This document shows, piece after piece, positions 41,412 through 49,353 of a stretch of DNA of 56,531 nt. The stretch is from Bacteroidales bacterium OttesenSCG-928-B11. Its GTDB lineage: Bacteria; Bacteroidota; Bacteroidia; Bacteroidales; WCHB1-69. The position numbers and the translations under genes are program-made. The DNA lies in assembly GCA_030267125.1 (NCBI GenBank), contig JAJDJJ010000006.1, positions 1 to 56,531 on the forward strand. Reading direction: 5' to 3'. Position 1 is the first letter of the stretch. Each line of letters opens with the position of its first letter. The notes beneath the pieces were generated by a model that was not told where the DNA came from, searched no databases, and saw only the letters and a list, made by a program, of their open reading frames with translations.

Positions 41412-44053
41412 AAATTTGTGAAGAGTGCCAGATTCCGGCTTATTTAGAACGCTCTCGCTCGGGAAACGGAGGGCACGTCTGGATATTTTTTGAAAAACCT
41501 TACCCAGCGTTTAAGAGCAGAAGAATAATGTTATCCCTACTGGAGAAGTCAGGGGTTATTTCTATTTTTGATAAAAACAGCAGTTTCGATAGATTGTTCC
41601 CAAATCAGGATTATCTATCAGGAAAGGGGTTTGGCAATTTGATTGCTCTCCCTTTTTATAAACCGGCACTGGAACAAGGAAACAGTTGTTTTATCGATGT
41701 TAAAAATTATGATTTTCAACCATTTCCTGATCAGTTGCGATTCTTATCTTTAGTGAAAAGAGTCGAATTAAGACTATTAGACAAACTGTATGATCATATC
41801 TGTGAAAATAGCCAGTCTCACATAATCAATGATTCCGATCAGTTGCACATAAAACTAAGTAATGATGTTCGACTGAATAGGTGCTGTGTCTCCATAGAGC
41901 TTATCAATTTTATCAAAGAAGAATTAAATGTTGCAAACTTAGAATACTTTATCAAAAACCATCTGAAAAAAAACACCTGGAATACAAGACGATACTTCAA
42001 TTTCGTAGAAGAAAATGAGAATGAAGTTGTTATTCCCCGCGGATTTATCGGCAACTTGCTGCGTTATTGCAAACAACGTAATATTTTATATCATTTTTTG
42101 GATGAACGGAAAAAACTGAAAAACATACAATTTAGTTCTTCAATTAATCTTTTACCTCATCAAAAAACAGTGATGGATGTGGTAAAGCAAAAAGAATTTG
42201 GAGTCATAGTCATGCCGCCCGGTTCCGGGAAAACCGTAATAGGATTGAAGATCATCGAAGAAAAACAACAACCTGCACTGATTCTTGTCCATCGCAAACA
42301 GTTATTGGAACAGTGGACGGCAAGAGTCGAAACTTTTTTGGGAATTCCGAAAAAGGAAATAGGACATATTGGCAAAGGTAAAAATGTGATTGGCAAAGCT
42401 GTTACAATAGCTACGATTCAAAGTTTGGGTAAGTATATGGAAAACAATCCCAAAGATGGTTTTGTACATTCTTTTGGCTTAATCATTTTTGATGAGTGCC
42501 ATCATATACCGGCTGAAACTTATCGAAATACATTGTCAAAATTCAACTCGTATTATCAATATGGCTTAACAGCAACGCCATTTAGAAAAAATAATGACAC
42601 TAAAGTGATTTTCAATTTCATAGGGGATCAAATTGTTGAAATAAAACCACAGGACATCACTTCATATAAGAAACCTCTTGTTGTAATACGAAAAACGCAG
42701 TTGGATGTGCCGCACAACTCTAAAACAGATGAATTTGAAATCGTATCCAAAATTCTGATTCATGATTCGGAACGGAATAAACTGATTGTGAAAGATATCC
42801 ATTCAGAGCTTGAAAAGAACAAAAGGGTTGTGGTTATCACCGAACGAAAAGAACATATAGAAATATTAAGCCAATTTTTAAAACACTCCATTGAAGTAAT
42901 TACTCTAAGTGGTGACGACTCCGAAAAGGGCAGAACGGTAAAGTGGAAACAAATTGAAGCTGGAAATTACCAGGTTTTGATCACAACCGGACAGTTCTTT
43001 GGGGAAGGGACAGACCTTCGGAATGCCTCTTCCTTGGTTTTAGCTTATCCGTTTTCGTTTAAAGGAAAATTAATCCAATATATTGGTCGTGTGCAAAGAT
43101 CTGAACACACGCCTGTCATTTATGATTATCATGATTATAAGATCGATTATTTGAATAAATTGTTTTTGAAAAGGAACAAGCATTATCGTTTTTTTGATAA
43201 GCAAGCGACATTATTCGATGATGTTGAAAGGACAAGTACAAAAGAGATAACGATCTTTGAAAAGAAAATTAAAATACCTATTGATCAGCTTGATTTTCGC
43301 TATGGTGCTGTGGTATTTAATATTACGATTCCTGATTTTAATAAAAGTGTTGAATTTGAGATTGAAAATGATGCACTTTTTCCTGAATTTGATGTTTTGA
43401 AACCCTATTTTGCAAAATGGTTAAAATCAAAAAATGTTGAGGTTGCTGTTTATGCCGAATTTGAAAAAGGGGAATTAATAGCACAATCAGCGAGTTCAGA
43501 ATCTATTGAAAAGATAAACCAAGAGCTAATCGAAAGCGTGAGATTTTCTTTTATAAAACAAAATATTGCCAAAAGAAAATTTCCAGAGCACGCAAAAAAC
43601 GCACTGACACTGAATGAATTGCATGGCAACACTTCTTTATATGATACTGATGAAGAGCTATTGAGTGATTTTTTAAAAGATTCGCAGATCAGACATTTTC
43701 GCTCCTTACGCTACTTGGCATCAAAGCATAGAAGAGACGTTTTGAAAATACGTTTTGTGCTTCGCCCGTTCGCATTTCTATTTCTTTTATCCGGCGAAGA
43801 GCAGTATCACATTGTCATGGAAACACATAATACAGAAGAAGCCACATATATTTGGCATATCGAAAAATCTCTTATCGCTTTGAAATCGACTTTAGAATCT
43901 ATTGATAAAGATCTTGCCACGATCAAAAATAGTGGGCGAGACTATTTCCTTCAAAATGCTCCACCTAATTTTAGTAAGATCATTCATGACTATTCGGATG
44001 ACCGAAAAGGATTTGTGATTTGGCGGGAGTTATTGGAAGAGCGGTTGAGGTAA
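41384..44053 (+). CDS. TOTE-type primase (3' part) and SF2 helicase
   Basis: The 889 codons begin inside the AEP domain: YLERSRSGNGGHVWIFFEKP carries the GGHxW primase motif and FDRLFPNQDYLSGKGFG follows. The SF2 helicase spans residues about 265-640: Walker A PPGSGKTVIG near 277, DECHH near 370, GLTATPFRKN, and IGRVQRSEHTP. The last 250 residues are unrecognised, with a possible nuclease or accessory domain. Together with the 5' part this would be one protein of about 995 residues. TOTE systems are proposed conflict elements that couple a primase with a helicase and nuclease. The first codons (MAGGKFTM) are an artefact of the frame overlap. Confidence 0.82.
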   Translation: MAGGKFTMLKICEECQIPAYLERSRSGNGGHVWIFFEKPYPAFKSRRIMLSLLEKSGVISIFDKNSSFDRLFPNQDYLSGKGFGNLIALPFYKPALEQGNSCFIDVKNYDFQPFPDQLRFLSLVKRVELRLLDKLYDHICENSQSHIINDSDQLHIKLSNDVRLNRCCVSIELINFIKEELNVANLEYFIKNHLKKNTWNTRRYFNFVEENENEVVIPRGFIGNLLRYCKQRNILYHFLDERKKLKNIQFSSSINLLPHQKTVMDVVKQKEFGVIVMPPGSGKTVIGLKIIEEKQQPALILVHRKQLLEQWTARVETFLGIPKKEIGHIGKGKNVIGKAVTIATIQSLGKYMENNPKDGFVHSFGLIIFDECHHIPAETYRNTLSKFNSYYQYGLTATPFRKNNDTKVIFNFIGDQIVEIKPQDITSYKKPLVVIRKTQLDVPHNSKTDEFEIVSKILIHDSERNKLIVKDIHSELEKNKRVVVITERKEHIEILSQFLKHSIEVITLSGDDSEKGRTVKWKQIEAGNYQVLITTGQFFGEGTDLRNASSLVLAYPFSFKGKLIQYIGRVQRSEHTPVIYDYHDYKIDYLNKLFLKRNKHYRFFDKQATLFDDVERTSTKEITIFEKKIKIPIDQLDFRYGAVVFNITIPDFNKSVEFEIENDALFPEFDVLKPYFAKWLKSKNVEVAVYAEFEKGELIAQSASSESIEKINQELIESVRFSFIKQNIAKRKFPEHAKNALTLNELHGNTSLYDTDEELLSDFLKDSQIRHFRSLRYLASKHRRDVLKIRFVLRPFAFLFLLSGEEQYHIVMETHNTEEATYIWHIEKSLIALKSTLESIDKDLATIKNSGRDYFLQNAPPNFSKIIHDYSDDRKGFVIWRELLEERLR

Positions 44054-44269
44054 TTGGGATTTTGAACCGATAACGGGAATAACAATAAAATACAACAATT
44101 AATATTTAGCTGAAAGCTATTAAAAATTGGCAGGAGCTTAAAATTACGCCTATTAGAGGCGTTGAAAGATGGAATGATTGATTTTCTGTATCCGAAAAGT
44201 GGTAACTACTCACCCCCTATTTCAAAACAACAGTTGTGATGTTAATTCTATTCGCTCTCTTTTTTAAGT

Positions 44270-44545
44270 ATTTTAAATTCAGTGATGTATTTTTTTAACC
44301 GCAGTTTCGCAAAGTTTAACGCAGAGTTTCGCAAAGAAAAATGATTTTTAAACCTTTGATTCCTTTGCGAAAACCTTAGCGCCCTTTTCGGTAAAGTCTT
44401 AACCACCAAGAGTTACGCTAAGACTGCCTGCTAATGATGTTATTTATTTTCATAATCATAATCGTTCCTTTTTTGTAAGAAATCCGTTGTGCCCTTTGTG
44501 TAAAACTTTGTGACCTTTGTGTTTAGGCTTTCTTGCAATAGGGGG
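44270..44545. repeat. Degenerate (c)gcaaag-type intergenic repeats
   Basis: The 44054-44605 spacer has no gene. It contains loose repeats GTTTCGCAAAG and GCAGAGTTTCGCAAAG on the left, and CTTTGTG three times on the right in the opposite sense, so the two halves are roughly inverted. I cannot assign them to a known element. Confidence 0.4.
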
Positions 44546-44604
44546 GAGTAGTAACAAATCATGGCTCCTTCTTGACGCCAAATTCGCCCCTTGTTTGTAT
44601 CCAA

Positions 44605-44639
44605 CAAAAAAGCCTAACCGATTAATAATCAATTAGGCT
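44605..44639 (-). terminator. Terminator downstream of tRNA-Leu
   Basis: AGCCTAA (44611-44617) and TTAGGCT (44633-44639) form a stem with an inner GATTA/TAATC pairing. A T-run on the minus strand follows at 44605-44610. It lies 8 bases past the tRNA end. Confidence 0.75.
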
Positions 44640-44646
44640 CTTTTTG

Positions 44647-44730
44647 TACCCAGGGCCGGGATCGAACCGGCACGAGTGTTACCTCATTGGTGTTTGAGAC
44701 CAACGCGTCTACCAATTCCGCCACCTGGGC
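44647..44730 (-). tRNA. tRNA-Leu (anticodon CAA)
   Basis: The minus strand gives an 84-base type II tRNA with a variable arm: acceptor GCCCAGG / CCTGGGT, D-arm GGCGGAATTGGTAGACGC, anticodon stem TTGGT / ACCAA around loop CTCAAAC (anticodon CAA, reads UUG), T-arm CCGGTTCGATCCCGG. Its 3' end faces the defence island. Confidence 0.96.
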
Positions 44731-44834
44731 TTTTTCGAGCGGCAAAAATACAAAAAAATCAATACGGAATCGATTGTTGTGGTTTTTTTCCGCAAGAAAA
44801 AATATTACCCACTCCTAAGAGCTTATAAACTTCA

Positions 44835-47153
44835 TCATCTACCAAATCTTACCGTCACACCTCCCATGAAATTGATGCCGGCTTGGGAGAAATAGCCATC
44901 GTAATAGTGCGCTTTTCCGCCCTCCACATAACGATAAAGCCAACCATTGCTTTCATATTTAGCGTTGAAAATATTGTTAACTTGGAAGAAAAAGTTGAGA
45001 TGGGTAGATCTTTTCAATTTCAACAAGTAGCTCACTTGCAAGTTTGAAAACGTATAAGGTTTGATCACGTGGCTGTCATCACCACTGTTATCCAAGTACT
45101 GTTTTCCGACAAATTTTGTCACAAAAGAGATGGTTGCATTGCGGAAAGGGACAAAAGCAAACTCGTTACCCGCAATGATGCCCGGCGAAAAAGAGATGTC
45201 AGTCGTGCCCAAATTTTCAGAGATCTGTTCGCCCCAGTTATCATAATCATCCACATATTGCGTGTAATCCGCAATCTTGTTTAAGCTGAATGTTCCATTA
45301 ATTTTCCATGTAAAGAACTTCACCGGCCGATAAGCCGAAACGATCTCAATTCCGGTTCGGTAGCTATTATCCACATTCACCATAATCGCATCGCCAACAT
45401 CATTGATCTGACCGGTCAGCACCAATTGATCCTTGTAGCGCATATAATAGGCATTCACATTAAAGGCGTATTTTTTAGCTGAAAGATTATAGCCCAATTC
45501 GAAGTCGAGCAGGCGCTCCGCAGTCGGTTTTTTATCCATGGGAGCATCCACAATGTCGGAACGGGTAGGCTCACGGTGCGAAAGGGCAAAAGAGAAATAG
45601 ACATCTTGCTTCTGTTTTTTCCCAAACCCGTAACGAATTCCAACTTTCGGATTAACAAAATTCCAATCATATTTCTGGGTTATATCCGACAAGTTATCAT
45701 CCATCCCATCGATGGCATAGTCAATTCGACGATACTGCAAATCACCATATATTAACAAATTATTCACCGGATAGTACAGCAATTTTCCATAAACATTGGT
45801 CTGTGTTTTATGGGCATCGTTAAAATACCATCGATAAAACGGTGGTGTGGCACCACTATGCTGCATCCATACAATATCACCATAATGATCCCCGTCGTAA
45901 CGATTGAGTGCCGCACCTGCTTCCCAAGAGATTTTGGTGTAATTTTCTTCGCCGTGTTTCTTTCGTTCCCAGTTTTGGAATACCTTGAAAACAAATCCGT
46001 AAAAATAGTTATCCAAATATTTTCGGGTAACCAGATCCGTTCTTGTAATCGTATCATTTTCGGTAGTAAAAGCAGGCAAACCATAAGCCGAAAATTTCTT
46101 ATCATCCTTATACTGTTCGTAATAGCCAATCCCACGGGTGAGGTGCAGTCCCGCATTCCAATACGTCTCTTTATAACGATTGGCCTTATCCGTCTCTTTG
46201 TTCTTTGTCGTATTGTGATTATAGAAAAGCTGATAGTGGGTTTGTTTATAATTATCCGTCTCATTATCATAATAGCGCATTTCACCTTCATCATCATAAT
46301 AGATACCGCAGCCGTTGTAGGTACGATCCGTCTCTAACAGCTCCGACGGCACACCGTCCCACGAAAGCCCGGTCTTCTCCGTCCCATGTAGAATATTGAA
46401 AGACAAAGTACCGTAATCCCTATCATTTTTTGTTAAAAGGCGATATTTCCCTGTGATAAACATGGAGTTAAGGTTTGCCGATGCTCTGTCGATATAACCA
46501 TCGCTTTGCAGATTAGAATAGGACGCGGAAAGCGAGAAGCGCTGGTTGATCAATCCTGTTGAAACGGCAACCGTGTTTTTGAAGGTATTGAACGATCCGG
46601 CTGCCGATGAGAGTTCGGCAAAGGGGGTGTTGCCCGCATTCATCGTGCCGAAGTCCATACTGGCACCGAATGCCGCCGCCCCATTCGAGGAAGTACCCAC
46701 TCCACGCTGTAATGAGAAACTGGAAACATAGTTGGTGAAGTTAGGCAGATTGACGAACCACGTGCCTTGCGATTCCGCATCATTCAGCTCAATTCCGTTA
46801 ATGGTGGCATTAATACGCGTATGGTCGATTCCGCGGATGCGTAAACTCGTATTTCCAATACCGGTTCCCGCATCCGATGAAGTGACCATCGAGGGAACTA
46901 ATTCCAGCAAGTTGTTGACACTTCCGTTTCCCGAATTGGCCACAATATCACCGCGAACAATTTGTGTGCCTGCAAACGGATGTTCACCCGACGAGCGCAC
47001 CCAGTTCACCGTGGCCGGCTCCAAAACAATCATCTTCGCACTGTCTTGTTGAGCGAAAACGTTCAATTTTGGCGCAAATAAAATTACAGTTACGATAAAA
47101 GATTTCAGAATGTTGACACTCTTTCTTCTTTTCCATTTCAATTTGTACATCAT
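44835..47153 (-). CDS. TonB-dependent outer-membrane receptor, predicted thiamine uptake
   Basis: The protein has 772 residues. A signal peptide (ending near VFAQQ, residue 36) is followed by the plug domain (about 60-175, LELVPSMVTSS through LRIRGIDHTRINATINGIEL) and a 22-strand barrel with alternating aromatics, ending in VTVRFGR. TonB-dependent receptors import large or scarce ligands using the proton gradient. The ligand is predicted from regulation: a TPP riboswitch in its leader means it is repressed by thiamine pyrophosphate, as for the thiamine receptors of Bacteroides. No SusD partner is present, which fits a small-ligand receptor. Confidence 0.9.
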   Translation of the reverse strand: MMYKLKWKRRKSVNILKSFIVTVILFAPKLNVFAQQDSAKMIVLEPATVNWVRSSGEHPFAGTQIVRGDIVANSGNGSVNNLLELVPSMVTSSDAGTGIGNTSLRIRGIDHTRINATINGIELNDAESQGTWFVNLPNFTNYVSSFSLQRGVGTSSNGAAAFGASMDFGTMNAGNTPFAELSSAAGSFNTFKNTVAVSTGLINQRFSLSASYSNLQSDGYIDRASANLNSMFITGKYRLLTKNDRDYGTLSFNILHGTEKTGLSWDGVPSELLETDRTYNGCGIYYDDEGEMRYYDNETDNYKQTHYQLFYNHNTTKNKETDKANRYKETYWNAGLHLTRGIGYYEQYKDDKKFSAYGLPAFTTENDTITRTDLVTRKYLDNYFYGFVFKVFQNWERKKHGEENYTKISWEAGAALNRYDGDHYGDIVWMQHSGATPPFYRWYFNDAHKTQTNVYGKLLYYPVNNLLIYGDLQYRRIDYAIDGMDDNLSDITQKYDWNFVNPKVGIRYGFGKKQKQDVYFSFALSHREPTRSDIVDAPMDKKPTAERLLDFELGYNLSAKKYAFNVNAYYMRYKDQLVLTGQINDVGDAIMVNVDNSYRTGIEIVSAYRPVKFFTWKINGTFSLNKIADYTQYVDDYDNWGEQISENLGTTDISFSPGIIAGNEFAFVPFRNATISFVTKFVGKQYLDNSGDDSHVIKPYTFSNLQVSYLLKLKRSTHLNFFFQVNNIFNAKYESNGWLYRYVEGGKAHYYDGYFSQAGINFMGGVTVRFGR

Positions 47154-47221
47154 GACTTTTAATTTTTTAAGTGATTAATACAGAAATTAATAATGGAAAG
47201 AGGATATGGAAATAAAAGCAA

Positions 47222-47290
47222 TTTTCCCTACGGCGGCATTATCCGCATCAGGTTCATTGGGTCTATTCTCAGCCTTTTGGGCACCCCTTT
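47222..47290 (-). promoter_or_regulatory. TPP (THI-box) riboswitch controlling the TonB receptor
   Basis: Read on the minus strand it begins GGGGTGCCC. It contains GGCTGAGAATAGACCC, AACCTGAT and GGATAATGCC and ends CGTAGGGA, matching the conserved J2/4 and J4/5 motifs CTGAGA and ACCTGAT of the thiamine pyrophosphate aptamer. It lies about 70 bases before the receptor ATG. Confidence 0.95.
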
Positions 47291-47302
47291 CTTTTTCGGC
47301 GG

Positions 47303-47310
47303 CAAAAGTA
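47303..47310 (-). promoter_or_regulatory. Promoter of the riboswitch-TonB transcript
   Basis: TACTTTTG on the minus strand (TAnnTTTG) lies 13 bases before the riboswitch. Confidence 0.65.
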
Positions 47311-47350
47311 ATGATTAATCATTAATCGATGATCATTATTTTAATGATTA
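47309..47350. repeat. TAATGATTA sites between divergent promoters (possible operator)
   Basis: A perfect 16-bp palindrome TAATGATTAATCATTA (47309-47324) is followed by ATGATCAT (47329-47336) and another TAATGATTA (47342-47350). The first overlaps the receptor -7 element and the last overlaps the mtaB -7 element by two bases. The pattern could be a dimeric regulator site. Confidence 0.45.
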
Positions 47351-47356
47351 TTTTTG
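47349..47356 (+). promoter_or_regulatory. mtaB: Promoter of mtaB
   Basis: TATTTTTG (TAnnTTTG) lies 27 bases before the ATG at 47383. Confidence 0.6.
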
Positions 47357-47382
47357 CCGCTGTTTTGACCAATTAACATCCC

Positions 47383-48618
47383 ATGTCGAAAAAAACTTTT
47401 AGCATACACACGTTAGGTTGCAAATTGAACTTCAGCGAATCCTCCGATATCGCGCGTCAGCTTAGGGAAGCAGGATTTCAACTTGGCAATTCTCCCGATT
47501 TTATTATCATCAACAGCTGTGCGGTAACAGAGACGGCTGTGAAAAAGGCGCGCAATTTGGTTGCCAAATTGCACCGTCAACATCCGGAAGCGGAGATCAT
47601 TATCTTCGGATGTTACGCTGCCCTCGAGCCACTCATTATCCGGCAATGGGAAGGAGTTTCCGCCGTGTTCGGCAGTGCCGATAAACACCATGTCATCCCC
47701 TACCTGAAAGGGGAAACACTTCCCGCAATTTCTGCATTCACCGCCTCTTTCTCCTCCGGCGACCGCACCCGGTCGTTTCTCAAAGTACAGGACGGTTGCG
47801 ATTATCACTGCACCTATTGCACTGTGGCTAAAGCCCGGGGAGAAAGTCGCAGCGACACCATTGCGCATGTGATGCGGCAGTTGGAGAAAATTGCAACACT
47901 CGGCATCCAAGAGGTGATCCTTACGGGTGTTAACCTTGCCGACTTCGGACGGCAAAACGGTGAAGCATTCTATAATTTACTATCTGAAATAGAAAAATCG
48001 CAACTCATCCCCCGCATACGCATATCTTCTGTTGAGCCTAACTTACTACACAACAACATCATCGACTTAGTGGCAAATTCCAATGTCATTATGCCTCATT
48101 TTCACATACCGCTGCAATCGGGATCCAACCGGATACTGGATCTGATGCAACGAAGATATAACCGTGAACTATTCCAAGAAAAGATAAATAATATAACGGA
48201 AAAGATCCCCGATGCTTTCATTGCCATTGATATCATCTCCGGTTTTCCCACAGAGACGGAGGAGGATTTCGAAGACAGCTACCGTTTTTTGAAATCATTG
48301 CCACTGGCTTTTCTTCATGTTTTCACCTACTCCAAGCGTCCCGGAACCCTTGCCGCCGCCATGCCGCAAGTAAAAGACAGTGTCAAGAAGGAACGCACGC
48401 TACGATTACTTGAACTTTCCGAGCAAAAAAAACGGGAATTTTACGATCGTTTCATTGGACAAACCCGACCCGTCCTTTTCGAATCCGACAATGTGAAGGG
48501 AAAAATGTTCGGATTTACAGACAACTACATCAAAGTTGCCACACCTTATAATGCGGAATGGGTGAATCGCGTGGTGGAGTTTCAGTTGACAAAAGCATCA
48601 ACCCTTTTAACTCACTAA
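47383..48618 (+). CDS. mtaB: tRNA t6A37 methylthiotransferase MtaB
   Basis: The protein has 411 residues. The N-terminal UPF0004 domain (1-130) binds one [4Fe-4S] cluster through cysteines in TLGCKLNFSES, INSCAVTE and FGCYAA. The radical SAM domain starts with GCDYHCTYCTVAKARG (Cx3Cx2C near residue 139-146). A TRAM-like domain closes the protein. It adds a methylthio group to t6A37 in tRNAs reading ANN codons. The order HTLGCKLNFSES fits MtaB rather than MiaB or RimO. Confidence 0.94.
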   Translation: MSKKTFSIHTLGCKLNFSESSDIARQLREAGFQLGNSPDFIIINSCAVTETAVKKARNLVAKLHRQHPEAEIIIFGCYAALEPLIIRQWEGVSAVFGSADKHHVIPYLKGETLPAISAFTASFSSGDRTRSFLKVQDGCDYHCTYCTVAKARGESRSDTIAHVMRQLEKIATLGIQEVILTGVNLADFGRQNGEAFYNLLSEIEKSQLIPRIRISSVEPNLLHNNIIDLVANSNVIMPHFHIPLQSGSNRILDLMQRRYNRELFQEKINNITEKIPDAFIAIDIISGFPTETEEDFEDSYRFLKSLPLAFLHVFTYSKRPGTLAAAMPQVKDSVKKERTLRLLELSEQKKREFYDRFIGQTRPVLFESDNVKGKMFGFTDNYIKVATPYNAEWVNRVVEFQLTKASTLLTH

Positions 48619-48621
48619 TTC

Positions 48622-49344
48622 CTATCTTTTCTTCTCTCTATTGTTCTTTAAACTTTTCTTATAATTTCTCCAGTCGGTTTTATTTTCCCAAAACCATTTT
48701 TTACTTTTTATCCATCCATTTGAGGAGGGAAGAACAGTTGTCGGATGGAAGGACCCTACAGGCTGAGTCGTAGATCTATTTTCCCTTGAATTATAATAAT
48801 GTGTTTTTTCGTATTCTCTTACTCCAATCGGTTTGGCGAAAATTTCTTCTAGTGAATTGATATCAATTACTTTATACCAAATCTCCAAACCATGCCATGA
48901 TGGGTCTGAAGAATAAAGCACTGGACGAATAATACTTTGTACTTTGACGGTATCACCAAAAATCAAGTATCGTCCCCAAATACGATTTTCATAGAAATCA
49001 TTGGCTATCCCTAAGCTGTCATCCTGGTAGATGTCATTGAAAAAAACAGGAATATTCTCATTGCACCGATTATGGCACGTATAATTGCAAATGTTGTACG
49101 TAAATGTGCCATCTTTAAAGAATAACAGGGTATTACTCCTCAAAATCGTGTCATTTTTATTATTTGTCTCATAATAGTTGACCACATAATAGCCTTTAAT
49201 GTTGAGTAAAGAATCTATACCTGTTTCTTTTCCATCGTATTTGTATGTAAACTCTTTTTTTACTACTACGGGTGTTGTATAATAAAAACACTTGCAAGAA
49301 GCAAAGAGAATACCTACAATAAGTAATAGTAATAATTTTTTCAT
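48622..49344 (-). CDS. Lipoprotein downstream of RHS toxin tip 1, putative immunity protein
   Basis: The ATG at 49344 (MKKLLLLL) gives 240 residues; the alternative TTG three codons upstream is less likely. A lipobox (VGILFASCKC, Cys near residue 17) follows a signal peptide. The mature part is beta-rich with many Tyr, Asn and Asp and ends in a basic tail (KKSLKNNREKKR). I do not recognise a family. It starts 9 bases after the RHS tip stop codon, the classic position of an immunity gene, so it probably protects against that C-terminal toxin. Confidence 0.6.
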   Translation of the reverse strand: MKKLLLLLIVGILFASCKCFYYTTPVVVKKEFTYKYDGKETGIDSLLNIKGYYVVNYYETNNKNDTILRSNTLLFFKDGTFTYNICNYTCHNRCNENIPVFFNDIYQDDSLGIANDFYENRIWGRYLIFGDTVKVQSIIRPVLYSSDPSWHGLEIWYKVIDINSLEEIFAKPIGVREYEKTHYYNSRENRSTTQPVGSFHPTTVLPSSNGWIKSKKWFWENKTDWRNYKKSLKNNREKKR

Positions 49345-49353
49345 ACGAGACAA

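Noticed and set aside
24541-44730. tRNA-Leu as integration site of the defence island
   Set aside because: The tRNA 3' end faces the island, but I found no copy of its 3' sequence near the left edge and no integrase gene.
45764-46337. Two 175-177-codon frames opposite and within the TonB receptor
   Set aside because: Shadows of a long real gene; composition (Ile/Arg-rich) and lack of starts in context.
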